From assembly GCF_900100535.1 (NCBI RefSeq), contig NZ_FNDG01000013.1, forward strand, positions 1-64,000: DNA of 64,000 nucleotides. Reading direction: 5' to 3'. A program made the translations under genes and the position numbers. This document shows positions 33,316 to 42,833 of the stretch, piece by piece. The DNA is from Phytopseudomonas flavescens. GTDB lineage: Bacteria; Pseudomonadota; Gammaproteobacteria; Pseudomonadales; Pseudomonadaceae. The first letter of the stretch is position 1, and each line of letters starts with the position of its first letter. The notes under the pieces are model-generated. The model saw only the letters and a list, made by a program, of their open reading frames with translations, was not told where the DNA came from and searched no databases.

Positions 33316-34347
33316 TCAATGGCGCAGCAGGCCGGTGTCGGGATGGCAATTGAGGTACTCGAAGCACTGCGCCTGCGCGGGGATTACCGCGACCTCGTGG
33401 TACAGGCGCAGGGCCACCTTGAAGTCCAGCGCCTGCACGTAGCGCATGAAACCGCCGAAGATCGCCACATGGGTCGGATGGGTTCTGGCCCAGGCTTCGA
33501 GGTGGGTCAGGTCGTCGAAATGGGCCAGGCCGAAGGTCTTTTCCAGCGGCTCGCCGGTGAGCGTGTCGAGCCCCCGCATGAAGCGGCAGTTCAGGCAGCC
33601 GACGTCCGCTCCCTGGTCGCGGAGGAAGTGCATGCCGGCTTGCAGCACCGGGCCGATCTCGCCGAGGTACAGCTCGCGCTCGGTACCGGCCGTGGCCGAC
33701 CAGTCCTGGCCGGAGCGGATCAGGCACAGGTTGTCGCGCCCGCCGAGACGTACCCGGCGACCCTCGACACGGCGCTCGCCCGCCTGCGGCTGGCCGCGCA
33801 GCGGGTCGCTCTGCGCCAGCGCCAGGCGGTCGCGGGCACTGCCCCAGTAGCCGTGTTCGAGGATGCTGTCGCTCATGCCCCGGGCCAGGTGAGTGACGCC
33901 CTCCGCAGCGTCGGGCGCGGAGTGGACCGTCTCGAAGCGCTCCGCGGTGGGGCTGACCACCTCGAGAAACCAGCCCAGGGCACCGCTCTCCCGTGCCGGG
34001 TCCGCCCACCACTGGGCGAAGCCACTGTGCCGGCGCCAGCGCTCGAAGGCTTCGACGTCGGCCCAATAGGCGATGGCCATGAGGTTGTGCGCGCCGGCGG
34101 CGTCCTGGCAGGCCGCCGGATCCCAGTACAGTGGCCCGTCGCTGGCGGCGAAGCGCGCGGTGATCGGCGCCAGGTCGTCCAGCGTGAGGGGCCGTGCCGA
34201 CTGCACGCCGAAGTAGGCCATCACCACCTGGCCGACAAGGGGGTCGAAACGCGCCGACCAGGCCGGGAACGGCGGTTGATAGCCCGCCGGCAGCGCGCTC
34301 GGCTGGCGCCGCGCTACCCGCAGGTGCGGAGCGATGGCCGACTCCAT
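33316..34347 (-). CDS. oxd: Heme-containing aldoxime dehydratase
   Basis: The 343-residue enzyme converts aldoximes to nitriles. Family segments are MESAIAPHLRVARRQP at the start, DGPLYWDPAACQDAAGA, and FGLAHFDDLTHLEAWARTHPTHVAIFGGF near residue 290, which carries the proximal heme histidine. It starts one base after the nitrilase stop, forming a two-step aldoxime-nitrile-acid pathway. Relatives act on phenylacetaldoxime, pyridine aldoxime or alkyl aldoximes. Confidence 0.93.
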   Translation of the reverse strand: MESAIAPHLRVARRQPSALPAGYQPPFPAWSARFDPLVGQVVMAYFGVQSARPLTLDDLAPITARFAASDGPLYWDPAACQDAAGAHNLMAIAYWADVEAFERWRRHSGFAQWWADPARESGALGWFLEVVSPTAERFETVHSAPDAAEGVTHLARGMSDSILEHGYWGSARDRLALAQSDPLRGQPQAGERRVEGRRVRLGGRDNLCLIRSGQDWSATAGTERELYLGEIGPVLQAGMHFLRDQGADVGCLNCRFMRGLDTLTGEPLEKTFGLAHFDDLTHLEAWARTHPTHVAIFGGFMRYVQALDFKVALRLYHEVAVIPAQAQCFEYLNCHPDTGLLRH

Positions 34348-34348
34348 G

Positions 34349-35362
34349 TCAGCGCTCCTCGTCTGCGGGGAACTGCTCGAAGCGTCCCAGCAGCTCGCCT
34401 TCGCTCGAGGCCTCGCCGAACGCCACCAGAGGCGGGTTGGGCGTGCGGTTGAGCATCAGCCGGGTGACGTCCGGCCGCGAGTAGTGCCCCACCGGGTCAG
34501 CGGCGACCTTGGCGTAGATCAGCATCGCCGGGTCCAGGGTGGCGTAGAGGATGCCCTCCTCATGCTCGCCCAGCGGCGGGGCCAGGTCGCTGCCGTCCGG
34601 GCCGAAGATCCGCGCATGGCCGCCACCGGCCAGCAGCAGGCTGCGCTTGGTCGAATCGGTGCAGAGCACCTCGATCATCTCCGGCGATACCACCGCACAG
34701 GGTGCCAGCACGAAACACTGGCCTTCGGCGGCGTACACCCGCGACGCCGCCACGTTCACCTCTGGCCCCAGGGCCGCCGTGGCCCCGCCGTACAGGCTGA
34801 AGCTCGGCCAGGCGCCGACGTGGATCTGCTCGTGCTGGGCGTACATCGCATAGCGCGACAGCGGTTGCAGGTGCTCCCAGCAACACAGTGCACCGAGGAT
34901 GCCGAGGCTGGATTCGCAGGTGGTCAGGGAAGAACCGTCGCTCTCGCCGAACAGGGTGCGTTCGACATGGGTGGCCTTGAGCTTGCGCCGCACCGCCAGG
35001 GTCTCGCCCTGGTCGTCGATCAGCCACTGGCCGATGTACAGGCTGCCGGCGGCGCGCTCGCTGTAACTGATCGACACATGGATGCCCGCCTTCCGTGCCG
35101 CCTGGCTGATACGCAGTGCTTCCGGACTACCCAGCACCAGCGATTGCTCATGGTAACGGCGCACCAGCGGCATGTTGGCCGCCGGCGAATCGAGCCAGAG
35201 GAACCAGGGGTAGCCGGGCAACCAGGTTTCGGGAAACGCGATCAACCGGGCGCCGGCCGCGGCGGCCTCTTCGATCAGGGCGATGGTTTTGTCCAGGGTG
35301 CCGGCCAGGTCGAGGAAAACCGGCGCGGCCTGGACGCAGGCGACTTTGACGGGATGCTGCAT
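34349..35362 (-). CDS. Nitrilase
   Basis: The 337-residue hydrolase turns a nitrile into acid and ammonia. The Glu-Lys-Cys triad can be read as E in LIAFPETWLPGYPWF (about residue 45), K in VRRKLKATHVERTLFGE (about 128) and C in GALCCWEHLQPL (about 162). The CWEH form is that of true nitrilases. It is first of the minus-strand operon, divergent from the AraC regulator. In known Pseudomonas and Bacillus loci, nitrilase and aldoxime dehydratase are paired in just this way. Confidence 0.94.
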   Translation of the reverse strand: MQHPVKVACVQAAPVFLDLAGTLDKTIALIEEAAAAGARLIAFPETWLPGYPWFLWLDSPAANMPLVRRYHEQSLVLGSPEALRISQAARKAGIHVSISYSERAAGSLYIGQWLIDDQGETLAVRRKLKATHVERTLFGESDGSSLTTCESSLGILGALCCWEHLQPLSRYAMYAQHEQIHVGAWPSFSLYGGATAALGPEVNVAASRVYAAEGQCFVLAPCAVVSPEMIEVLCTDSTKRSLLLAGGGHARIFGPDGSDLAPPLGEHEEGILYATLDPAMLIYAKVAADPVGHYSRPDVTRLMLNRTPNPPLVAFGEASSEGELLGRFEQFPADEER

Positions 35363-35533
35363 GGGAGTGTCTCCGCTCGTTGGTTCGGGCAGAGCCTATG
35401 CGCGCTGCGCCGCCCCCCCATAGGACGAGAAGGAAGCACCTGTTGACTGTCGCCGCGAGAGCCGGCGCAGTGGCCGGACCCTTGCTTGTAAAACCGCCGT
35501 GAGCGACGGCTGATACCGGGTGAAGGGGGGGGA

Positions 35534-36502
35534 ATGACGATCATCTACGATACGCGGAGCGTGGCGCCCGCTGAGCGGCTGGCCTATTGGCAGGAGGTGG
35601 TCTGCGACACCTTCGTCCAGCTCGACTGCGTCACCGGGGATCCCGGCCAGTTCGAGGGACGGCTGCTGGCCGGCAGCGTGGCCGATCTGGACCTGGTCGC
35701 CGTCTCCGGCTCACCCCAGCAGGTGCTGCGCACCCCGCAGCGCATCGCCCGCAGCGAACGCGAGTTCGTGCTGCTGAGCCTGGCCCATGAAGGGCGTTTC
35801 ATGGTGCACCAGGACGGCCGCGAGGGGCACCTCGAGGCCGGCGGCCTGGCCATCTACGACACTCGCAGCCCCTACGAACTGCACTTCGATGGTGCGTTCC
35901 GCCAGACCGTGGTGCGTATTCCCCGCGAAGCCCTGCAGCGGCGCCTGGATCGCCTCGAGTACCTCACCGCCCTGCCGCTGTCGCGCCACGATCCGCTGGC
36001 GCGCCTGGCGTTCGACTTCCTCAGCGGCCTCGGTGAGCTGCAGGCCCTGGACCACACCCGGCAAAGCCTGCTCGCCGAGCAGGGCCTGGACCTGCTGGCC
36101 ATGGCCTTGGCCGAGCGCGGCCGCGACCAAGTGCCCGGGCAGGTACGCCAGACCGCCCTGCTGTTCCGAGTCAAGGCACACATCCAGGCCCGGCTGGCCA
36201 GTCCCGACCTGAGCCTGACCGAGGTGGCGCAGCAGTTCGGCGTGTCCACCCGCTACATCAACAGCCTGTTCCAGGCCGAGGGCAGTTCGTTCGGCCGCCA
36301 TGTCCTGGGCATGCGCCTGCAACGTTGCGCGCGCGACCTGCGCAGCCCGCAACTGGCCGCCAAGCGGGTCAACGACATCGCCTACCGCTGGGGCTTCAAC
36401 GACAGTTCGCATTTCTGCCGGGTGTTCCGCGAACGCTTCGGCATGACCGCCCGGGCCTATCGCGAGTATGCGCAATCCTCGACGGAACGGGAAAACGCAT
36501 GA
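35534..36502 (+). CDS. AraC-family regulator of the aldoxime/nitrile operon
   Basis: The 322-residue activator has an AraC_binding_2-type N-terminal domain (AYWQEVVCDTFVQLDC, residues 17-32) and a C-terminal double helix-turn-helix (LTEVAQQFGVSTRYINSLFQ; VNDIAYRWGFNDSSHFCRVFRERFG). It resembles NitR/OxdR-type activators of nitrile genes. A G-rich ribosome binding site precedes the ATG. It is divergent from the nitrilase with 171 bases between; I saw no clear direct repeat there. Aldoxime or nitrile is the likely inducer. Confidence 0.87.
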   Translation: MTIIYDTRSVAPAERLAYWQEVVCDTFVQLDCVTGDPGQFEGRLLAGSVADLDLVAVSGSPQQVLRTPQRIARSEREFVLLSLAHEGRFMVHQDGREGHLEAGGLAIYDTRSPYELHFDGAFRQTVVRIPREALQRRLDRLEYLTALPLSRHDPLARLAFDFLSGLGELQALDHTRQSLLAEQGLDLLAMALAERGRDQVPGQVRQTALLFRVKAHIQARLASPDLSLTEVAQQFGVSTRYINSLFQAEGSSFGRHVLGMRLQRCARDLRSPQLAAKRVNDIAYRWGFNDSSHFCRVFRERFGMTARAYREYAQSSTERENA

Positions 36503-36503
36503 A

Positions 36504-36521
36504 TAGATAGCGACCTATCTA
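36504..36521. promoter_or_regulatory. TetR-type palindrome upstream of the RND operon
   Basis: TAGATAGCGACCTATCTA is a perfect 7-4-7 inverted repeat directly after the AraC stop and 122 bases before the mexE-like start. A second palindrome, ATCATC-N6-GATGAT, lies at 36539-36556. The first has the shape of a TetR/AcrR-family operator; no such regulator gene is adjacent. Confidence 0.6.
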
Positions 36522-36642
36522 ATAATTCGAGCAGTAGCATCATCATTCTCGATGATATTCACCTTTGCGGCATTCGATTCGTTCCCGTCCGTCGCCCGCA
36601 GCAGACTCCGCCCATTCCCTGAACACCTGGCGGATCGCAATC

Positions 36643-37872
36643 ATGCACCAGCTTCCTCCCAAACTCTGGCAATTTCCCCTGGCCCTCACCACGTTGCTGG
36701 TGCTCTCGGCCTGCGGCAAGACTCCTGACAGCACCCAGCAGGCGCCGGCCCCCAAGGTCAGCGTGGCCCAGGTCATCGAGCAACCCCTCAACGAGTGGGA
36801 CGAGTTCACCGGTCGCCTCGAGGCCCCGGAATCCGTGCAAGTCCGCCCACGCGTGTCGGGCTTCGTCGACAAGGTGAGCTTCAATGAAGGCGCCCTGGTG
36901 AAGAAAGGCGATCTGCTGTTCCAGATCGATCCGCGCCCCTTCCAGGCCGAAGTGAAGCGCCTTGAAGCGCAATTGCAGCAAGCCCGCGCCAATCAGGCCC
37001 GTACCGTCAGCGAATCACGCCGTGGCGAACGCCTGCGTGAAGGCAACGCAATCTCGGCCGAATTGGCTGATGCGCGTAAGACCGCCGCCCAGGAAGCCCA
37101 GGCCGCCGTAGCCGGTATTCAGGCAGAACTGGACAACGCGCGGCTCAACCTCAGTTTCACCCGCGTGACCGCACCTATCGACGGTCGCGTCAGCCGCGCT
37201 GAGGTCACCGCCGGCAACCTGGTAACCGCCAGCGAGTCGCTGTTGACCTCGCTGGTGTCCACCGACAAGGTGTATGCCTACTTCGACGCCGATGAGCGCG
37301 CCTTCCTCAAGTACACCGAGCTGGCCCGCCAGTCCGGCCACGACAGCCGTGGCAAGAGTCCGGTGTATCTGGGGCTGTCGAACGAAGACGGCAATCCCCA
37401 TCTTGGCCAGCTGGACTTCCTCGACAACCAGGTCAACCCGCGTACCGGCACCATCCGTGGCCGCGCGGTGTTCGACAACGCGGACGGCCGCTTCACCCCG
37501 GGCCTGTATGCGCGTTTGAAGCTGGTCGGCAGCGATACCTACGACGCCACCCTGATTCAGGATGTCGCCGTCGGTACCGATCTCGGCAAGAAATTCGTGC
37601 TGGTGCTCGGCGCCGATAACAAGGTGGTTTACCGCTCCGTGCAGTTGGGGCCGAAGCTCGAAGGCCTGCGCATCGTTCGTGACGGCCTGGCCAAGGGCGA
37701 ACGCATCGTGGTCAACGGCCTGCAGCGGGCGATCCCGGGCAGTACCGTGGACCCGCAGGCCGTGCCGATGGCCGACGAGAAGACCCTCGCTGCCCTCGAG
37801 CGTCAGCGTCGATCGGTGGCTTCGGCCCGCGCCGAACGCAGTGACGAGCCGCTGAAGGTCAGCCTCAAGTAA
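36643..37872 (+). CDS. mexE: RND efflux membrane-fusion lipoprotein (MexE-like)
   Basis: The 409-residue periplasmic adaptor has a lipobox (LVLSACGK), a biotinyl-lipoyl-like domain (VQVRPRVSGFVDKVSFNEGALVKKGDLLFQIDPRPF), a coiled-coil hairpin (residues about 105-165) and the beta-barrel end (GTIRGRAVFDNADGRFTPGLYARLKL). It links the inner-membrane pump to the outer-membrane channel. I chose the ATG at 36643 because the upstream 26 codons show no signal character. It is the first gene of a mexEF-oprN-like operon. No mexT or mexS gene is adjacent. Confidence 0.9.
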   Translation: MHQLPPKLWQFPLALTTLLVLSACGKTPDSTQQAPAPKVSVAQVIEQPLNEWDEFTGRLEAPESVQVRPRVSGFVDKVSFNEGALVKKGDLLFQIDPRPFQAEVKRLEAQLQQARANQARTVSESRRGERLREGNAISAELADARKTAAQEAQAAVAGIQAELDNARLNLSFTRVTAPIDGRVSRAEVTAGNLVTASESLLTSLVSTDKVYAYFDADERAFLKYTELARQSGHDSRGKSPVYLGLSNEDGNPHLGQLDFLDNQVNPRTGTIRGRAVFDNADGRFTPGLYARLKLVGSDTYDATLIQDVAVGTDLGKKFVLVLGADNKVVYRSVQLGPKLEGLRIVRDGLAKGERIVVNGLQRAIPGSTVDPQAVPMADEKTLAALERQRRSVASARAERSDEPLKVSLK

Positions 37873-37961
37873 CACCCGCTTCTCTACTTACCTGAAATCC
37901 TGCTCGCGCCGCCGATGGCGCGGGCAGGCTGGGCTGTGCCCGTCATTCCAAGGACACTCAG

Positions 37962-40900
37962 ATGAACTTTTCCCAGTTCTTCATCCAGCGGCCGATCTTC
38001 GCCGCCGTGCTGTCGCTGATCATTCTGATCGGCGGCGCCATCTCGCTGTTCCAGCTGCCGATCAGCGAATACCCGGAAGTGGTGCCGCCCACCGTGGTGG
38101 TCACCGCCAACTTCCCGGGCGCCAACCCCAAGGTCATCGGCGAAACCGTGGCCTCGCCGCTGGAGCAGGCCATCGTCGGTGTCGAAGGCATGCTGTACAT
38201 GTCCTCCCAGGCCAACAATGACGGGCGCATGACGCTGACCATTACCTTCGCGCTGGGTACCGACCTGGATACCGCCCAGGTGCAGGTACAGAACCGTGTG
38301 ACGCGCACCATGCCGACCCTGCCCACCGAGGTGCAGCGCCTCGGTGTGACGGTCGACAAGGCCTCGCCGGACATGACCATGGTGGTCCACCTGACGTCGC
38401 CGGATAACACCTACGACATGCTCTACCTGTCCAACTACGCCGCGCTGAACATCAAGGACGAGCTGTCGCGTCTCGACGGTGTCGGTGATGTGCGGCTGTT
38501 CGGGCTCGGTGACTACTCGATGCGCGTCTGGCTCGACCCGGACAAGGTCGCTTCCCGCGGGCTGACTGCCACCGACGTGGTCAACGCCATCCGCGAGCAG
38601 AACCGTCAGGTCGCCGCTGGCTCCCTGGGCGCGCCGCCGGCAGCCGGCGACACCAGTTTCCAGCTGTCGATCAACGCCCAGGGCCGCCTGGTGACCGAGG
38701 AAGAGTTCGAGAATATCGTCATCCGTGCCGGCGAGAACGGCGAGATCACTCGCCTAAAGGATATCGCGCGGATCGAACTGGGCTCCGAGCAGTACGCCCT
38801 GCGCTCGCTGCTCAACAATCAGCCGGCCGTTGCCATGCCGGTCTTCCAGCGCCCGGGCTCCAACGCCATCGCCATTTCCGATGCGGTGCGTGCGCGCATG
38901 GCCGAACTGAAGGAGAGTTTCCCTCAGGGTGTGGACTACGAGATCGTCTACGACCCGACCATCTTCGTACGCGGCTCCATCGAGGCGGTGGTGCACACCC
39001 TGCTCGAAGCCATCGTGCTGGTGGTACTGGTGGTGATCCTGTTCCTGCAGACCTGGCGCGCCTCGATCATTCCCCTGGCCGCCGTGCCGGTGTCGCTGAT
39101 CGGCACCTTCGCGGTGATGCACATGTTCGGCTTCTCGCTCAACGCCCTGTCGCTGTTCGGCCTGGTGTTGGCCATCGGCATCGTGGTGGACGACGCCATC
39201 GTCGTGGTAGAGAACGTCGAGCGCAACATCGGCCTCGGCAAGACACCGGTCGAAGCCACCAAGCAGGCGATGAAGGAAGTCACCGGCCCCATCGTCGCCA
39301 CGGCGCTGGTGCTCTGTGCGGTGTTCATCCCTACCGCGTTCATTTCCGGGCTTACCGGACAGTTCTATCAGCAGTTCGCGCTGACCATCGCCATCTCCAC
39401 GGTAATCTCGGCCTTCAACTCCCTGACCCTGTCGCCGGCCCTGGCTGCCGTACTGCTCAAAGGCCATGACCAGCCCAAGGATCGTTTCTCCCGCGGTCTG
39501 GACCGCCTGTTCGGCCGCTGGCTGTTCAACCCCTTCAACCGGGTGTTCGACCGAGCCAGCAATGGCTACGTCGGCACCGTGCGACGCGTACTGCGCGGCA
39601 GTGGCATCGCGCTGGTGGTTTACGCCGGCCTGATGGGCCTAACCTACCTGGGCTTCGCCAGCACGCCGACCGGCTTCGTGCCGCCCCAGGACAAACAGTA
39701 CCTGGTTGCCTTCGCCCAACTGCCGGACGCGGCCAGCCTGGATCGCAGCGAGGCGGTGATCAAGCGCATGTCCGAGATTGCCGCCAAGCACCCCGGCGTG
39801 GCCAACACCGTTGCGTTCCCGGGTCTGTCGATCAACGGGTTCACCAACAGCCCCAACAGCGGCATCGTGTTCGTCACCCTCAAAGACTTCGACGAGCGCA
39901 AGGATCCGTCGCTGAGCGCCAATGCCATCGCGGCCGAACTCAACGGCAAGTTCGCCGATATTCAGGAAGCCTACATCGCCATCTTCCCGCCACCACCGGT
40001 GATGGGCCTGGGTACCATCGGCGGCTTCCGCGTACAGGTTCAGGACCGCGCCAACCTGGGCTACGACGAGCTGTACAAGGAGACCCAGAACATCATCGCC
40101 AAGAGCCGCCAGGTGCCGGAACTGGCCGGGCTGTTCACCAGCTACCAGGTCAACGTGCCGCAGGTGGAAGCCAGCATCGACCGGGAGAAGGCCAAGACCC
40201 ACGGCGTGCCCATCGATGAGATCTTCGACACCATGCAGGTCTACCTGGGTTCGCTGTACGCCAACGACTTCAACCGTTTCGGCCGCACCTACCAGGTCAA
40301 CGTCCAGGCCGACCAGCAGTTCCGCCTCGAGGCCGAACAGATCGGTCAGCTCAAGGTGCGCAACAACCGTGGCGAGATGATCCCGCTGTCGACCTTCGTG
40401 AAGGTCAGCGACAGTGCCGGCCCCGACCGGGTCATGCACTACAACGGCTTCATCACCGCGGAAATCAACGGTGCGGCGGCACCCGGTTACAGCTCTGGTC
40501 AGGCCGAAGCGGCGATGGCCAAGCTGCTCAGGGAAGAACTGCCCAACGGCATGAGCTTCGAGTGGACCGAGCTGACCTACCAGCAGATCCTCGCCGGCAA
40601 CACCGCATTGTTCGTGTTCCCCCTCTGCGTGCTGCTGGCCTTCCTGGTGCTGGCCGCCCAGTACGAAAGCTGGAGCCTGCCGCTGGCGGTGATCCTGATC
40701 GTGCCGATGACCCTGCTGTCGGCCATCACCGGGGTGATCCTGGCGGGAGTGGACAACAACATCTTCACCCAGATCGGATTGATCGTGCTGGTGGGATTGG
40801 CCTGCAAGAACGCCATCCTCATCGTCGAGTTCGCCAAGGAGCAACAGGAGCATGGTCTGGATCGCGTCGCCGCGGTGCTGGAAGCCTGCCGCCTGCGCTT

Positions 40901-41135
40901 GCGGCCGATCCTGATGACCAGCTTCGCCTTCATCATGGGCGTGGTGCCGCTGGTGCTGTCGAGCGGTGCCGGTGCGGAAATGCGCCATGCCATGGGTGTC
41001 GCGGTATTCAGCGGCATGCTCGGGGTGACCTTCTTCGGCCTGCTGCTCACGCCGGTGTTCTATGTGCTGATCCGGGCGTTCGTGGAAAAACGCGAAGCCC
41101 GCGAGGCAGCCCGTCTGCAGGAGGTGCAGGCATGA
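37962..41135 (+). CDS. mexF: RND efflux pump, HAE1 family (MexF-like)
   Basis: The 1057-residue inner-membrane proton-driven pump has 12 membrane helices and two large periplasmic loops. The start (MNFSQFFIQRPIFAAVLSLI) and motifs such as FGLVLAIGIVVDDAIVVVENVERN, with the proton-relay aspartates, and VLVGLACKNAILIVEFAKE are typical of HAE1 pumps, closest to MexF in my reading. Likely substrates are quinolones, chloramphenicol and trimethoprim. Its stop overlaps the oprN start (ATGA). Confidence 0.93.
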   Translation: MNFSQFFIQRPIFAAVLSLIILIGGAISLFQLPISEYPEVVPPTVVVTANFPGANPKVIGETVASPLEQAIVGVEGMLYMSSQANNDGRMTLTITFALGTDLDTAQVQVQNRVTRTMPTLPTEVQRLGVTVDKASPDMTMVVHLTSPDNTYDMLYLSNYAALNIKDELSRLDGVGDVRLFGLGDYSMRVWLDPDKVASRGLTATDVVNAIREQNRQVAAGSLGAPPAAGDTSFQLSINAQGRLVTEEEFENIVIRAGENGEITRLKDIARIELGSEQYALRSLLNNQPAVAMPVFQRPGSNAIAISDAVRARMAELKESFPQGVDYEIVYDPTIFVRGSIEAVVHTLLEAIVLVVLVVILFLQTWRASIIPLAAVPVSLIGTFAVMHMFGFSLNALSLFGLVLAIGIVVDDAIVVVENVERNIGLGKTPVEATKQAMKEVTGPIVATALVLCAVFIPTAFISGLTGQFYQQFALTIAISTVISAFNSLTLSPALAAVLLKGHDQPKDRFSRGLDRLFGRWLFNPFNRVFDRASNGYVGTVRRVLRGSGIALVVYAGLMGLTYLGFASTPTGFVPPQDKQYLVAFAQLPDAASLDRSEAVIKRMSEIAAKHPGVANTVAFPGLSINGFTNSPNSGIVFVTLKDFDERKDPSLSANAIAAELNGKFADIQEAYIAIFPPPPVMGLGTIGGFRVQVQDRANLGYDELYKETQNIIAKSRQVPELAGLFTSYQVNVPQVEASIDREKAKTHGVPIDEIFDTMQVYLGSLYANDFNRFGRTYQVNVQADQQFRLEAEQIGQLKVRNNRGEMIPLSTFVKVSDSAGPDRVMHYNGFITAEINGAAAPGYSSGQAEAAMAKLLREELPNGMSFEWTELTYQQILAGNTALFVFPLCVLLAFLVLAAQYESWSLPLAVILIVPMTLLSAITGVILAGVDNNIFTQIGLIVLVGLACKNAILIVEFAKEQQEHGLDRVAAVLEACRLRLRPILMTSFAFIMGVVPLVLSSGAGAEMRHAMGVAVFSGMLGVTFFGLLLTPVFYVLIRAFVEKREAREAARLQEVQA

Positions 41136-42544
41136 ATTCCCTGACCAAGATGGTGCCCCGCAGCCTGCTGCTCAGTGCCCTGACGCTGGCCTTGGGTGCC
41201 TGTGCGGTCGGCCCGGATTACAAGGCGCCGGACAGCGCCGCCGTGTCCTCGACGCAGAGCACTGGAGACGGCTATGACACCAGCCGTTTCGAAACCCAGT
41301 GGTGGCAGCAGTTCGAAGATCCGACCCTGAGCCAACTGGTGCAACAGTCGCAGCAGGACAACCGCGAACTGCGCGTGGCTTATGCCCGATTGCGCGCCGC
41401 CCGGTCCATCCGTGACGATGTCGCCAATGACCGGCTGCCCACCGTGACCGGCCGGGCCAGCAACGAAATCGGCAAGGGCCAGCAACCTGGGGTGACCGAG
41501 CAGCGGGTCAATGCCGAGCGCTATGACCTGGGCCTGGACATGGCCTGGGAACTCGACCTGTTCGGGCGCATTCAGCGACAGCTCGAAGCCAGCGAGGCGC
41601 AGATCGATGTCGCCCAGGCCGATTATCAGCAGTTGCAGGTCAGCCTGATCGCCGAACTGGTGGATGCCTACGGCACGCTGCGTGGCGCGCAGCTGCGTGA
41701 GCGCATCGCCCGTGACGATCTGGACAACCAGCGCTCGTCGCGGGACATCATCGAACGACGTCGCGAGGTGGGCATGGGCAGCGAGCTGGACGTCCTGCGC
41801 TCCGACGCCCGCCTGGCTGCCACCGAGGCCACGGTGCCGCGCTTGCAGGCCGAACAGGTGCGTGCCCGCAACCGCATCGCCACCCTGCTCGGCCAGCGGC
41901 CGGAGCAGCTCAGCGTCGACCTGGCGCCACGGCCACTACCCGCCATATCCAAGGCGCTGCCGATTGGCGACCCGGGCGAGTTGTTGCGTCGCCGCCCGGA
42001 CATTCGCGCCGCCGAGCGCGAGCTGGCTGCAGCCACCGCCCAGGTTGGCGTGGCCACGGCCGATCTGTTCCCACGGGTCAGCCTGTCCGGCTTCCTCGGT
42101 TTCACCGCAGGCCGGGGCTCGCAGTTGGGCTCATCGGCAGCGCGCGCCTGGAGCGTGGCGCCGGCGATCAGCTGGGCGGCCTTCGATCTGGGCAGCGTTC
42201 GCGCCCGTCTGCGCGGTGCCGAGGCGGATGCCGATGGTGCACTGGCTGGTTACGAGCAACAGGTGTTGCTGGCCCTGGAAGAGTCCGAGAACGCCTTCAG
42301 CGATTACGGCAAACGCCAGGAGCGCCTGCTCGCCTTGGTACGCCAGTCGCAGGCCAGCCGGGCAGCGGCAGCCCAGGCCGGCTTGCAGTACCGCGAAGGT
42401 ACCGTCGACTTTCTGGTGCTGCTCGACGCCGAACGCGAGCGCCTGGCTGCTGAAGACAGCCAGGCTCAGGCCGAGGTCGAGCTGTATCAGGGCATCGTCG
42501 CCATCTACAAGGCGCTGGGTGGCGGTTGGCAGCCCGCGTCCTGA
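41132..42544 (+). CDS. oprN: Outer-membrane efflux channel lipoprotein (OprN-like)
   Basis: The 470-residue TolC/OprM-family protein has a lipobox (LALGACAVG) and two OEP repeats (LDMAWELDLFGRIQRQLEASEAQ; RRRPDIRAAERELAAATAQVG). It completes the tripartite pump. The ATG at 41132 overlaps the mexF stop, showing translational coupling; the longer open frame to 40562 lies inside mexF and is not used. A strong terminator follows 40 bases later. Confidence 0.92.
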   Translation: MNSLTKMVPRSLLLSALTLALGACAVGPDYKAPDSAAVSSTQSTGDGYDTSRFETQWWQQFEDPTLSQLVQQSQQDNRELRVAYARLRAARSIRDDVANDRLPTVTGRASNEIGKGQQPGVTEQRVNAERYDLGLDMAWELDLFGRIQRQLEASEAQIDVAQADYQQLQVSLIAELVDAYGTLRGAQLRERIARDDLDNQRSSRDIIERRREVGMGSELDVLRSDARLAATEATVPRLQAEQVRARNRIATLLGQRPEQLSVDLAPRPLPAISKALPIGDPGELLRRRPDIRAAERELAAATAQVGVATADLFPRVSLSGFLGFTAGRGSQLGSSAARAWSVAPAISWAAFDLGSVRARLRGAEADADGALAGYEQQVLLALEESENAFSDYGKRQERLLALVRQSQASRAAAAQAGLQYREGTVDFLVLLDAERERLAAEDSQAQAEVELYQGIVAIYKALGGGWQPAS

Positions 42545-42584
42545 ATCGCTTTTCCCTCCCCGGCCAGCGCAACTGGCCCTTGAT

Positions 42585-42610
42585 GCCCCACGTGACCGTG
42601 GGGCTTTTTT
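42585..42610 (+). terminator. Terminator of the RND operon
   Basis: The stem GCCCCACG (42585-42592) and CGTGGGGC (42597-42604), with a TGAC loop, is followed by six Ts. A textbook intrinsic terminator. Confidence 0.95.
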
Positions 42611-42833
42611 GTGGCTGCCGGCACTCTTACCGAGTGTCGCGGCGCTCGACGACAGGCTAAGAGCGCAGCGCTCAGGATCCGGTTCCGCCAGGTCAAGGGA
42701 GCCTGCGAGGCGGTCATGTGTCCTTGAAAATGATGGTTTTCATCGGAATCCTCGATTGCCGCGCACGCCACCTTCCGGTAAAAACGGCAGCTTGTCGCCG
42801 CGGCCCGGCCGTCCCGTCTCGTTGGAGAAGTTC

